From Alphaproteobacteria bacterium (GTDB lineage Bacteria > Pseudomonadota > Alphaproteobacteria > Reyranellales > Reyranellaceae), in contig VGCQ01000003.1 of the NCBI GenBank assembly GCA_016870055.1, forward strand, positions 1 through 42,139: a stretch of DNA of 42,139 nucleotides, in the 5' to 3' direction. A program made the position numbers and the translations under genes. Shown here piece after piece: positions 23,135 to 31,285 of the stretch. The notes beneath the pieces were generated by a model, which saw nothing but the letters and a program-made list of their open reading frames with translations, was not told the origin of the DNA and ran no database searches. Positions within the stretch are counted from its first letter, which is position 1. Each line of letters starts with the position of its first letter.

Positions 23135-24037
23135 TCAAAGCAGCGAGGCCCGCTTCGATCGGATGGGCGTGGGCGGCAGCAGTCCCTTCACCACCCGCAG
23201 GAACGCGCGGACCATGCGAGCATTCTGCCGTTCGCCGAGATGGACGACGTGGGCATAGGTAAATATCTCGGCGTCCGATACAGGTAGCGCCCGAAGACGC
23301 GGATCAGGCACATATTCCGCCTCGGAAACTACGCCCAGCCCGATGCCTTTGGCCACTGCCTCACGGATCGACTCGCGGCTGCCGATCTCCATCACGACGT
23401 GAGCTTCGACCCCTGCATCACGCATCGCTTGATCGAAGGCTCGCCGGGTCGTCGACCCGGCTTCGCGAACGATCAGGCGTTGGCCGTGCATGTCGCGAAT
23501 GCGAAGACCGCGTCGACGCGCAAAGGCGTGAGCAAAGGGGCACATCACGACCACGCGATGCCGACTATAAGGAATGGCGACCAGCCGCGGATCGGGATCG
23601 ACATGTGCCAGCACAGCAATGTCCGTGCGGTAGTCGAGCAGATCGGCAACGGTCTGACGCGAGTTGCCGACGGTCACCGAGACGTAGAGGCCGGGATAGC
23701 GGGCGTTGAAGGCAGCCAGCATATCGGTCACGTGGTAAGGGCCGACGGCACCGACCCGTAGGTGACCCGACCTCAGCTCGCGCGTTTCGTTGAGATAGTC
23801 GGAAGCATCCCTCTCGTCGGCGAACAGACGGCGCGTGATGTCGAGGAGACCGGCACCGGTGTCGGTGAGCTCGATCCGCCGGCCGCGGCGTATGAACAGA
23901 TCGATGCCAAACTCGCCTTCGAGCGACTTCACCTGTGTAGTGATCGTCGGCTGGCTGACACGCAGCTCTCGTGCAGCGGCAGTGAAGCTGCCGCTTTCAG
24001 CGACGGCGTGGAAGGAGCGGAGCTGAGTATGCCTCAT
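23135..24037 (-). CDS. LysR-family transcriptional regulator of the phosphonate/ADH locus
   Basis: A 300-residue LysR protein. The N-terminal winged helix-turn-helix spans about residues 3-60 (QLRSFHAVAESGSFTAAAR, LRVSQPTITTQVKSLE). A CysB/NAC-like effector domain begins at LRVGAVGPYHVTDML. It is divergent from the iron-containing ADH and phn transporter genes, so it probably regulates them and itself from the shared AT-rich region. Two palindromes (24038-24052 and 24073-24083) lie there. LysR proteins next to phosphonate genes are often activators responding to the substrate. Effector here is unknown. Confidence 0.92.
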   Translation of the reverse strand: MRHTQLRSFHAVAESGSFTAAARELRVSQPTITTQVKSLEGEFGIDLFIRRGRRIELTDTGAGLLDITRRLFADERDASDYLNETRELRSGHLRVGAVGPYHVTDMLAAFNARYPGLYVSVTVGNSRQTVADLLDYRTDIAVLAHVDPDPRLVAIPYSRHRVVVMCPFAHAFARRRGLRIRDMHGQRLIVREAGSTTRRAFDQAMRDAGVEAHVVMEIGSRESIREAVAKGIGLGVVSEAEYVPDPRLRALPVSDAEIFTYAHVVHLGERQNARMVRAFLRVVKGLLPPTPIRSKRASLL

Positions 24038-24052
24038 ATTGATTTATTCAAT
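24038..24052. promoter_or_regulatory. LysR-type T-N11-A palindrome
   Basis: ATTGA-TTTAT-TCAAT is a perfect 5-base dyad with a T-N11-A core, immediately before the lysR start codon and in AT-rich DNA within a GC-rich region. It is a likely recognition site for the LysR protein, which would also give autoregulation. Confidence 0.6.
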
Positions 24053-24072
24053 AGATTATCGATGAACTTTCA

Positions 24073-24083
24073 ATTGGATCAAT
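24073..24083. promoter_or_regulatory. second ATTG/CAAT palindrome, possible activation site
   Basis: ATTG-GAT-CAAT, with its centre 33 bases from the centre of the first palindrome and the same ATTG/CAAT arms. It would lie at or near the promoter of the iron-ADH gene, like the activation-binding half of a LysR operator. It also covers the ATG at 24082, which argues for the downstream start at 24124. Confidence 0.45.
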
Positions 24084-24123
24084 GGAAAACCTGCCCGGAA
24101 AGTCAGACTCTGGGAAACAGGAG

Positions 24124-25254
24124 ATGCCGAAGACGGCACAGATGTGGCGCTATCGCAATCCGGTCGAGGTCAAGTTCGGCGCCGGCGTCCTCGACGAGCT
24201 GGGACACACGCTCGCCGGCCGCGCCTACTGCCTCGTGACCTATGACGACGAAAACGGTGGCAGGGTCTTCACCGACCTTACACGTCGGGTGATAGCGATG
24301 GCCGGCGCACCCGCCGCAATGGTGCGCAACATCGGTCCCAATCCCGATTTCGTCGGCCTCGCCCGGTCTTGCCGCCTCTACGCCTCGGCGTCACAGCCGA
24401 TCGAAGTCATCGTGGCGTTGGGTGGCGGCTCAGTCATCGATGCCGCCAAAGTGCTGGCCGCGGCCGACGGCGATTTTGACAAGGTGCAGCGCCATCTTGA
24501 AACAGGCGCCGGCGGTGACCGGCTTGGCCGTACGCCGATCATTGCCGTCCCCACGACCGCCGGCACCGGCAGCGAGGTCACGTCGTGGGCGACGGTATGG
24601 GACACCGTGGCGATGAAGAAGTACTCGTTGTCGCGCGAGACGCTCTATCCCGAAGTGGCCTTGGTCGATCCTTTGTTGACGCTTGGGCTGCCGCGCGGCA
24701 TCACCGTCAGCACCGGCCTCGACGCGCTGAGCCACGCGCTGGAAAGCATCTGGAACGTCAATGCCAACCCGGCCTCGAGCTCGCTTGCCGAGGTTGCTGC
24801 ACGCGAAGTGCTCGAGGCCCTGCCACTGCTGGCCGACGACCTCGGCAACCAGCAACTACGTTCGCGGTTGGCGCGCGCCAGCCTGCTCGCCGGGCTAGCC
24901 TTCTCGAACACACGCACCGCACTTGCCCACGCGCTGTCCTATCATTTGACGCTGCATCATGGTGTGCCGCACGGCATCGCCTGCTCTTTCAGCCTGCCGA
25001 TGGTGATGCGCGCCGTCGCCGGTTGCGATGCGGATTGCGACGCCGCCCTGCGGCGTATCTTCGGATCCGATCTTGGCGCAGGCGCGGTCCAGCTCGAGAA
25101 TTTCCTGCAGCGCCTCGGGGTGTCGACGGACGCGACTGAGCACGGCATTGCCTCGCGCGACTGGCAGGCGCTGGTCGATGACGCATTGGCCGGCGACCGC
25201 GGCCGCAACTTCATTGGGCGCAGGGAGACATTGCTGGCCGAAATGGCCGCCTGA
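24124..25254 (+). CDS. iron-containing alcohol dehydrogenase of phosphonate metabolism type
   Basis: About 376 residues of group III Fe-ADH. The opening is WRYRNPVEVKFGAGVLDELG. NAD binding is VALGGGSVIDAAK. The fingerprint VPTTAGTGSEVTSWATVWD follows. The metal ligands fall in GLDALSHALES (Asp, His) and ALAHALSYHLTLHHGVPHG (His, His). This fits the subgroup found beside phosphonate genes (phosphonoacetaldehyde reductase-like). The neighbours phnD, phnC and phnE support that. It would interconvert phosphonoacetaldehyde and 2-hydroxyethylphosphonate or similar (inference). The start is uncertain: 24124 (AGGAG directly against the ATG), 24082 or 24142. Confidence 0.88.
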   Translation: MPKTAQMWRYRNPVEVKFGAGVLDELGHTLAGRAYCLVTYDDENGGRVFTDLTRRVIAMAGAPAAMVRNIGPNPDFVGLARSCRLYASASQPIEVIVALGGGSVIDAAKVLAAADGDFDKVQRHLETGAGGDRLGRTPIIAVPTTAGTGSEVTSWATVWDTVAMKKYSLSRETLYPEVALVDPLLTLGLPRGITVSTGLDALSHALESIWNVNANPASSSLAEVAAREVLEALPLLADDLGNQQLRSRLARASLLAGLAFSNTRTALAHALSYHLTLHHGVPHGIACSFSLPMVMRAVAGCDADCDAALRRIFGSDLGAGAVQLENFLQRLGVSTDATEHGIASRDWQALVDDALAGDRGRNFIGRRETLLAEMAA

Positions 25255-25280
25255 CACAAAAAACGACAACGGAGGAAGCC

Positions 25281-26144
25281 ATGACCAAGATGACACGTCG
25301 CACACTGGGAGCTCTCGCCGTCGGCACGCTGCTGACCGGCGGTGCCCAAGCCCAACAAGTTCTCAAAGTCGGGTTGATCCCCTCCGAGGACTCGCGCGCC
25401 ATGCTGGCCCAAAGCAAGGATATTCTAGAGGCGTTGGAGAAGAACCTCGGCATGAAAGTTCAGGGCTTCGTTGCCAGCGACTACAACGGCGTCATCGAAG
25501 CCCTGCGCGCCAAGCACCTCGACATCGCCTATTTGGGGCCGTTCTCCTATGTGCTGGCGACCACAGTGACGCCGGTCGAAGCCTTCGCCATCGCCGAGAC
25601 CGCAAAAGCCGGCCGCACCTACTATCACAGCCAAATCATCGCCCTGAAATCGAGCGGCATCAAAAAACTCGACGATCTCAAGGGCAGGAACTTCGCCTTC
25701 GTCGATCCCGCTTCGACCTCGGGATACGCTTTCCCGCTGGCCGGCCTGCTCAAGGCCGGCATCGAGCCCAAACGCGACTTCAAGACCGTGATCTTCACCG
25801 GTGCGCACGATGCCAACGCCGTCGCTGTCGCCAACGGCAAGGTCGACGCGGCCACCATCGCCGACCGTATCCTCGACGCGGCGATCGCCAAAGGTCACAT
25901 CAAGGGTGATCAAATCGAAGTCGTATGGCGTTCAGCGCCGATTCCGGAGTCACCGATGGTCTGGCGGAAAGACCTGTCGCCCGAGCTCAAGGCGAGGGTG
26001 AAGGCCGCCTTCCTCGCCATCAACGATCTCAATTGGTCCGACCAGGGTAAACTAAACGGTTTCAAGGAAACCAACGACCAAGCCTACGACGTCGTGCGTG
26101 ACACCGCCAAGCTCGCCAACATCGACCTCAAGAAACAGAAATAG
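25281..26144 (+). CDS. phnD: phosphonate/phosphite ABC transporter substrate-binding protein
   Basis: A 287-residue periplasmic binding protein of the PhnD family. It has a signal peptide (MTKMTRRTLGALAVG, cleavage about AQAQ) and the opening VLKVGLIPSEDSRAML. YNGVIEALRAKHLDIAYLGPFSY, LKGRNFAFVDPASTSGYAFPLAGLL and FTGAHDANAVAVANGKVDAATI follow. GGAGGAA lies before the ATG. It starts the transporter part of the operon, followed by phnC after four bases. The ligand (phosphonate, phosphite or a phosphonate ester) cannot be deduced from sequence alone, but the adjacent phosphonate-type ADH points to a hydroxy- or amino-alkylphosphonate. Confidence 0.93.
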   Translation: MTKMTRRTLGALAVGTLLTGGAQAQQVLKVGLIPSEDSRAMLAQSKDILEALEKNLGMKVQGFVASDYNGVIEALRAKHLDIAYLGPFSYVLATTVTPVEAFAIAETAKAGRTYYHSQIIALKSSGIKKLDDLKGRNFAFVDPASTSGYAFPLAGLLKAGIEPKRDFKTVIFTGAHDANAVAVANGKVDAATIADRILDAAIAKGHIKGDQIEVVWRSAPIPESPMVWRKDLSPELKARVKAAFLAINDLNWSDQGKLNGFKETNDQAYDVVRDTAKLANIDLKKQK

Positions 26145-26148
26145 GGCG

Positions 26149-26979
26149 ATGATCGAGATCCGAGGCCTTGCCAAATCCTACGGCGCTCATCAAGCGCTGA
26201 AGGGCATCACGCTCTCGATCCGGCCTGGGGAGTTCGTCGTCGTGCTGGGTCCTTCGGGCGCCGGCAAGTCGACGCTGCTGCGTTGCATCAATCGGTTGGC
26301 TACGCCAACGGCCGGTGACATCGTGGTCGACGGCACGCCGTTCCGCTCGAGCGCGCGCGACCTGCGTCTGCTGCGGCGCAACGTCGCCATGATCTTCCAA
26401 CAGCACAACCTCGTGAAACGGTTGAGCGTCCTGAAGAACGTGCTGGTCGGCCGCATGGCCGACTTGTCGCCGATTTTGAGCAGCTTACAGCTCTTCCCTG
26501 AGGCCGACGTCAAGATCGCGCGTCACTGCCTCGAACAGGTCGCCATGGCCCACAAGGCGGACAGCCGCGCCGACGCGCTGTCTGGCGGTGAGCAACAGCG
26601 TGTCGGCATCGCTCGGGCGCTGGCTCAACAGCCGAAGTTCATGCTGGCCGACGAGCCGGTGGCGAGCCTCGATCCCAAGACGTCGCGCATCGTGCTGAGC
26701 TATCTGAAGAAGAGCTGCAAGGAATCGAACATCGCCGTGCTCTGCAATCTGCATCAGATCGACTATGCGTTGGAATTCGGTGAGCGCATTGTCGGCCTCT
26801 CCGCCGGCGAGGTCGTCTATGATGGCCCGCCGAGCGGCGTGTCGGGCGACGTGATCCGCCGCATCTATCCCGGTCTCGACGACCCCAATGTGCTCGATGC
26901 CGCGCAGCGCCTCACAGAGCGTCGGCGCGCCGCCGCCGAATCCGTCATCGCCGCCGAAGCCGCCGAGGAAAGGGCCTGA
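26149..26979 (+). CDS. phnC: phosphonate ABC transporter ATP-binding protein
   Basis: A 276-residue ABC ATPase. Walker A is GPSGAGKST near residue 34, the Q-loop is MIFQQHNLV, the signature is LSGGEQQR, Walker B is FMLADEP, and the switch His is in CNLHQIDYAL. The segment QQHNLVKRLSVLKNVLVGRM is typical of PhnC. The C-terminal tail is Ala/Arg/Glu rich. It starts four bases after phnD and ends two bases before phnE. Confidence 0.93.
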   Translation: MIEIRGLAKSYGAHQALKGITLSIRPGEFVVVLGPSGAGKSTLLRCINRLATPTAGDIVVDGTPFRSSARDLRLLRRNVAMIFQQHNLVKRLSVLKNVLVGRMADLSPILSSLQLFPEADVKIARHCLEQVAMAHKADSRADALSGGEQQRVGIARALAQQPKFMLADEPVASLDPKTSRIVLSYLKKSCKESNIAVLCNLHQIDYALEFGERIVGLSAGEVVYDGPPSGVSGDVIRRIYPGLDDPNVLDAAQRLTERRRAAAESVIAAEAAEERA

Positions 26980-26981
26980 CC

Positions 26982-27776
26982 ATGTCCCTGCAGTTCGTTG
27001 TCACTCGGCCACGCGGTCCGCTCGGCTGGTGGATCCTCATTCCCTTCATTGGCGCCTCGATCGCCGTGCTGTGGTGGTCTGCAGTCGGCACAAAGCTCAG
27101 CGTATCGGACTTCATCTCCGGCCTGCCGTGGATCGCCGACTTTCTCGGCCGCATGCTGCCGCCCAATTTCGCCTTCATGGAAAAGCTGATCAAGCCGGCC
27201 GTGGAGACCGTGCAAATCGCCCTTTGGGGCACGCTTCTGGGCATCGTCCTTGCGCTACCGGTCTGCTTCTTTGCGGCTCGCAACCTCTCGCCCTACGCCT
27301 GGGTGTTTCATGGGTTGCGCCAGGTGCTGAACGTGATGCGCGGCATCAACGAAATCATCCTGGCTTTGATCTTCGTCGCGGCGGTCGGCCTCGGCCCGTT
27401 TGCCGGTGTCCTGGCGATCGCCCTGCATGGCGCCGGAATGCTGGGCAAGTTCTTCGCCGAGGCGATCGAGGAAATCGACGAAGGCCCGCTCGACGCCCTG
27501 CGAGCGGCCGGTGCCGGCACACTGCAGCGCATCGTGTTCGGCGTGCTGCCGCAAGTCCTGCCGGCCTGGATCGGCGTCGTTCTCTACCGGTTCGAGACTA
27601 ATATCCGCGTCTCGACGGTGCTCGGCATGGTCGGCGCCGGCGGCATCGGCTTCGAGCTGATCAGCTCGATGAAGCTGTTCGCCTACGAAGACACTGCCGC
27701 CTGCGTGATCGTGATCCTGGTCTTGGTCCTGGCAGCCGACCTTCTGTCATCGAAGCTCCGCGCCATGATTCGCTGA
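26982..27776 (+). CDS. phnE: phosphonate ABC transporter permease
   Basis: A 264-residue inner-membrane permease with about six hydrophobic segments. The PhnE pattern is ETVQIALWGTLLGIVLALPVCFFAARN, and the EAA loop is EAIEEIDEGPLDALRAAGAG, which docks on PhnC. FETNIRVSTVLGMVGAGGIG is a further family block. A single permease gene is present, whereas some phn transporters have two. Its 3' end overlaps the convergent nadC by 30 bases, so no terminator space exists between them. Confidence 0.93.
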   Translation: MSLQFVVTRPRGPLGWWILIPFIGASIAVLWWSAVGTKLSVSDFISGLPWIADFLGRMLPPNFAFMEKLIKPAVETVQIALWGTLLGIVLALPVCFFAARNLSPYAWVFHGLRQVLNVMRGINEIILALIFVAAVGLGPFAGVLAIALHGAGMLGKFFAEAIEEIDEGPLDALRAAGAGTLQRIVFGVLPQVLPAWIGVVLYRFETNIRVSTVLGMVGAGGIGFELISSMKLFAYEDTAACVIVILVLVLAADLLSSKLRAMIR

Positions 27777-28631
27777 AGAAGCGTCCTGCCAGTCGAGGCC
27801 GATATCGAGCACCTGAGCGCTGTGCGTCAGCCAACCAGCCGAGATGAGATCAACGCCACTCGCCGCAACAGCCGGTGCAGTGACAGGGGTGATACGCCCC
27901 GACGCTTCGGCAACCGCGCGCCCGGCGATATGGCGCACCGCTTCGGCCAGCGTGTCGGGGGCCATGTTGTCGAGCAACATGGCATCGGCCTTCTCGGCCA
28001 GCGCCTCATCGAGCTGATCGAGCCGGTCGATCTCGACCTCGACTTTGACCAGGTGGCCGACGCCGGCCCGCGCGGCACGGATCGCCGCCGCGACGCCGCC
28101 CGCCGCAGCCACATGGTTGTCCTTGATCAGCACGGCATCGTCGAGGCCGAAGCGGTGATTGACGCCGCCGCCGGCCCGCACGGCGTATTTCTGTAATGCC
28201 CGTAGGCCGGGCAAAGTCTTGCGCGTGCAGCAGATGCGCGTCTTGTGGCCGCGCACCGCCTCGACCAGCGTCGCGGTTGCCGTCGCCACGCCGCTGAGAT
28301 GGCCGAGAAAGTTCAGTGCCACCCGCTCCGCCGTGAGCATGCTGCGTGCCGCACCGGCAATGACGGCGATGCAGTCGCCCTGCTCGACCCGGCTGCCGTC
28401 CGGCCGATCGACGCGGACCTCGATCGTGGGATCGACCAGGCGAAAGGCGAGTGCCGCCAGGTCGAGACCGGCCACGGTGCCAGGTTGTCGCGCCACCAGC
28501 GCGGTTTTCGCCTTGAGCGTGGCGGGTACGATGGAATCGGTGGTGAGATCGCCGGCCCGGCCGAGATCCTCCAGCAGGGCGGCGCGCACCGGCGCCTCGA
28601 TCAGCAGCAGCGGCAAGGGCGAGAGCGTCAT
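27747..28631 (-). CDS. nadC: nicotinate-nucleotide pyrophosphorylase (quinolinate phosphoribosyltransferase)
   Basis: A 294-residue NadC, which makes nicotinate mononucleotide from quinolinate and PRPP with release of CO2. It has EDLGRAGDLTTDSIVP at the N-terminus, ERVALNFLGHLSGVAT, ICCTRKTLPGLR, KYAVRAGGGVNHRFGLDDAVLIKDNH and VKVEVEIDRLDQLDEAL. The C-terminus extends slightly past the usual end and overlaps phnE. It starts three bases after the nadB stop, as the third gene of nadABC. Confidence 0.95.
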   Translation of the reverse strand: MTLSPLPLLLIEAPVRAALLEDLGRAGDLTTDSIVPATLKAKTALVARQPGTVAGLDLAALAFRLVDPTIEVRVDRPDGSRVEQGDCIAVIAGAARSMLTAERVALNFLGHLSGVATATATLVEAVRGHKTRICCTRKTLPGLRALQKYAVRAGGGVNHRFGLDDAVLIKDNHVAAAGGVAAAIRAARAGVGHLVKVEVEIDRLDQLDEALAEKADAMLLDNMAPDTLAEAVRHIAGRAVAEASGRITPVTAPAVAASGVDLISAGWLTHSAQVLDIGLDWQDASSANHGAELR

Positions 28632-28634
28632 GGC

Positions 28635-30197
28635 TCATGCTCCGATGACAAGAGGTCGCGGGACGGCGGCAAGTGGTGCGGCGCCGCAGACAAGGCGTGT
28701 CCCTGTGTCGTGGACGCGCTGCACCAGCCGACGCGCCCAGGCAGGCGACGTGCGCGGAAAGTCACGGCGCCAATGCCCGCCACGGCTTTCCTCGCGGGCC
28801 AGCGCCGCCGTGGCGATCATGAGCGCGACCAAGGCGGGATCGGCCGCGCTGCCGCCCTTGAAGGCGAGCGGCTGCAAGCGATCGATTGCCCCCTGCAGCG
28901 CGTCGCGATCGCGTGCAACGCCCAACGTGCCGCTGACCAGGCCGCGCAAAGATTCAGCGCGTGGCGCGGCTGGCAGGGCTACCGGGCGCTGTCCCGGCGT
29001 CGGCGCTTCTTGCGTGCCGGCAATGCTTGCCGCCACCGCCCCCGCCATCACGACCGCCTCGAGCAGCGAATTGCTGGCCAGGCGATTGGCGCCGTGCAGG
29101 CCCGTCGCCGCCGCCTCGCCGCAAGCCCATAGGCCTTCGACGGTGCTGCGACCCTCGGCGTCCACGGCGATGCCGCCCATGTGATAGTGAACGGCCGGCC
29201 GCACCGGAATCGGCTGGCGCGCGGGATCGATGCCGACGGAACAGCACCGTGCGGCGATACGCGGGAAGCGATCAGTGAAGCCCGCGCCGAGTGCCGCGCG
29301 GGCATCGAGGAAGACGCGATGGCCGACCGCCATGCGAGCTGCGACGGCACGTGAGACGACATCGCGCGGCTCGAGCTCGCCCCGGCCGTTGCCTGCCATG
29401 AAGCGCGCACCGGTCTCGTCGATCAGCACCGCGCCTTCGCCGCGCACCGCCTCGCTGACCAGCGGCATGGGGTCGAGCCCGATGTCGAGCGCCGTCGGAT
29501 GGAACTGCACGAACTCCATGTCGGCGAGCGCCGCGCCGGCGCGTGCCGCCAGCGCCAGTCCCTGGCCCACGGCGCTCAGCGGGTTGGTGGTGTGGGCGAA
29601 GAGCCCGCCCAGGCCACCGGTTGCCAGCACGACGTGACGGCTGGGCAGCAGGCAGGCCTCGGACCGACCGGCCGCCAGCACCCCGGCGACGCCGCGGTCG
29701 TCGACCAGCAGGCGGCGCGCCTCCAGTCCCTCGATCACTGCGATCGAGGGCGTCGCTCGCACCGCAGCCACCAAGGCGGTCATGATGGCGGCTCCGGTGC
29801 CGTCGCCGGTGACGTGGACGATGCGGCGGCGGGTATGGGCCGCTTCCAGGCCAAGCACGAGGCGACCTGACGCGTCGCGATCGAAGGCAACGCCGTGGCG
29901 CTCCAGCTCGACAATGGCGGCGGGTGCTGCGGTGGCGATGCGGTTGGCCACGACAGGATCGCAGAGCCCGTCGCCTGCCGCCAAAGTGTCGGCTGCGTGG
30001 AGCGACGGACGGTCATCGTCGCCCACGGCAGCTGCGATGCCGCCTTGCGCCCAGGCCGAAGCGGCGCCTTCAGTCAGCGGCACCTTGGCAAGCAGGACGA
30101 CAGGCTGCGGAGCGAGTCTGAGCGCCGTCATCAGGCCAGCGAGCCCGCCACCGACGACGATGGGACAGCCGGCGTGGCCAGAGTTTCCGATCTGCAT
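28635..30197 (-). CDS. nadB: L-aspartate oxidase
   Basis: A 520-residue flavoprotein that oxidises L-aspartate to iminoaspartate for quinolinate synthesis. FAD binding is PIVVGGGLAGLMTALRL. Other blocks are TEGAASAWAQGGIAAAV, HVTGDGTGAAIM, VVLATGGLGGLF, FVQFHPTALDIG and VHYHMGGIAVDAEGR. EGLWACGEAAATGLHGANRLASNSLLEA lies in the C-terminal half. Gene order nadA-nadB-nadC, with 12 bases between nadA and nadB. Confidence 0.95.
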   Translation of the reverse strand: MQIGNSGHAGCPIVVGGGLAGLMTALRLAPQPVVLLAKVPLTEGAASAWAQGGIAAAVGDDDRPSLHAADTLAAGDGLCDPVVANRIATAAPAAIVELERHGVAFDRDASGRLVLGLEAAHTRRRIVHVTGDGTGAAIMTALVAAVRATPSIAVIEGLEARRLLVDDRGVAGVLAAGRSEACLLPSRHVVLATGGLGGLFAHTTNPLSAVGQGLALAARAGAALADMEFVQFHPTALDIGLDPMPLVSEAVRGEGAVLIDETGARFMAGNGRGELEPRDVVSRAVAARMAVGHRVFLDARAALGAGFTDRFPRIAARCCSVGIDPARQPIPVRPAVHYHMGGIAVDAEGRSTVEGLWACGEAAATGLHGANRLASNSLLEAVVMAGAVAASIAGTQEAPTPGQRPVALPAAPRAESLRGLVSGTLGVARDRDALQGAIDRLQPLAFKGGSAADPALVALMIATAALAREESRGGHWRRDFPRTSPAWARRLVQRVHDTGTRLVCGAAPLAAVPRPLVIGA

Positions 30198-30209
30198 GGT
30201 CCGTCCCCC

Positions 30210-31184
30210 TCAGCGAACGGCGAGCATGCGCTCGACAGCGCGACGTGCCGCGGCAGCGACGGCGGGATCTACGGTCACCTCGTGCCGCATGGTCTCCAAT
30301 GCCCGGCGGATCTTGGCCAGGGTGATCCGCTTCATGTGCGGGCAAAGATTGCAGGGCCGCACGAAGTCGACGTCGGGATTGAGCGCGGCGACATTGTCGC
30401 TCATCGAGCATTCGGTCATCAGCACGACACGGCCCGGCTTCTCGCGCGTCACGTAGTCGGCCATCGCCGCCGTGGAGCCGGCAAAGTCGGCCTCAGCGAC
30501 GACCTCGGGCGGACACTCCGGATGGGCCAATACGACGATGCCGGGATGGCCGGCGCGCAACAGGCGCACGTCCTTGGCGGAGAAGCGCTCGTGGACCTCG
30601 CAGTGGCCCGCCCAGGTGACGATCTCGACGTTGGTCTCCTTGGCGATGTTCTGCGCGAGGTATTCGTCGGGCAGCATGATCACCTTGGGCACGCCCAGGC
30701 TCTCGACGATCTTTCGGGCATTGCTCGAAGTGCAGCAGATATCGCTCTCGGCCTTCACCGCCGCCGAGGTGTTGACGTACGTCACCACCGGCACGCCGGG
30801 CCAGCGCTGGCGCAGCAGGCGGACGTCCGCCGCCGTGATCGAGGCGGCAAGCGAGCAGCCGGCGCGCAGGTCGGGGATCAGCACGCGCTTGGCAGGGTTG
30901 AGGAGCTTGGCGGTCTCGGCCATGAAGTGAACGCCCGCCAGCACGATCACCTCGGCATCGACTTTCATGGCCTCGCGCGCCAGGGCCAGGCTGTCGCCGA
31001 CGATGTCAGCCACGCCGTGGAAGATCTCGGGTGTCTGGTAGTTATGGGCAAGAACGACGGCTTTTCTTTCACGCTTCAGCCGGTTGATGGCATCGACATC
31101 GGGAGCGAACTCCGACCATTCGGCCGGCAGGATCACCGACTTGACCCGGTCATAGAGTTGGTCGGCCGGTGCAATGATTGTCAT
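30210..31184 (-). CDS. nadA: quinolinate synthase
   Basis: A 324-residue quinolinate synthase, which condenses iminoaspartate with dihydroxyacetone phosphate using a [4Fe-4S] cluster. The three cluster cysteines fall in [19 protein letters not shown] and [22 protein letters not shown] lies near the start, and [11 protein letters not shown] and ECSMSDNVA are further family blocks. The ATG at 31184 has an AGGTG site. It is the first gene of nadABC, and the promoter region just upstream contains three copies of a TGCTCA-type palindrome. Confidence 0.96.
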   Translation of the reverse strand: MTIIAPADQLYDRVKSVILPAEWSEFAPDVDAINRLKRERKAVVLAHNYQTPEIFHGVADIVGDSLALAREAMKVDAEVIVLAGVHFMAETAKLLNPAKRVLIPDLRAGCSLAASITAADVRLLRQRWPGVPVVTYVNTSAAVKAESDICCTSSNARKIVESLGVPKVIMLPDEYLAQNIAKETNVEIVTWAGHCEVHERFSAKDVRLLRAGHPGIVVLAHPECPPEVVAEADFAGSTAAMADYVTREKPGRVVLMTECSMSDNVAALNPDVDFVRPCNLCPHMKRITLAKIRRALETMRHEVTVDPAVAAAARRAVERMLAVR

Positions 31185-31196
31185 ATGACACCTATA

Positions 31197-31211
31197 TGCT
31201 CTTTATGAGTA
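31197..31211. promoter_or_regulatory. nad operator copy 1 (TGCTCT-TTA-TGAGTA)
   Basis: Imperfect copy of the 15-base palindrome TGCTCA-N3-TGAGCA, 13 bases before the nadA start and about at the expected transcription start. Together with copies 2 and 3 it forms a phased array, the probable binding site of the NadQ-type repressor encoded just upstream. Confidence 0.65.
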
Positions 31212-31216
31212 TATTA

Positions 31217-31245
31217 ATGCTAATTGTGAGCATAAGAGAAGTCAA
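31217..31245 (-). promoter_or_regulatory. candidate sigma-70-type promoter of nadABC
   Basis: On the minus strand, TTGACT (31245-31240), 17 bases of spacer, then TAGCAT (31222-31217), pointing to nadA. It overlaps operator copy 2 and is flanked by copies 1 and 3, a layout expected for repression. Confidence 0.5.
31218..31232. promoter_or_regulatory. nad operator copy 2 (TGCTAA-TTG-TGAGCA)
   Basis: Second copy of the palindrome, one mismatch from the TGCTCA-N3-TGAGCA form, beginning 21 bases after copy 1 (two helical turns). It overlaps the predicted -10 and spacer of the nadA promoter, so protein bound here would block RNA polymerase. Confidence 0.7.
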
Positions 31246-31248
31246 GGG

Positions 31249-31263
31249 TGCTCACTATGAGCA
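31249..31263. promoter_or_regulatory. nad operator copy 3 (perfect TGCTCA-CTA-TGAGCA)
   Basis: A perfect inverted repeat, beginning 31 bases after copy 2 (three helical turns) and just upstream of the predicted -35 box. As the best copy it is probably the strongest site. The spacing puts all three copies on one face of the helix. Confidence 0.75.
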
Positions 31264-31285
31264 TTTCACCTGACTTCAGCGGGTG

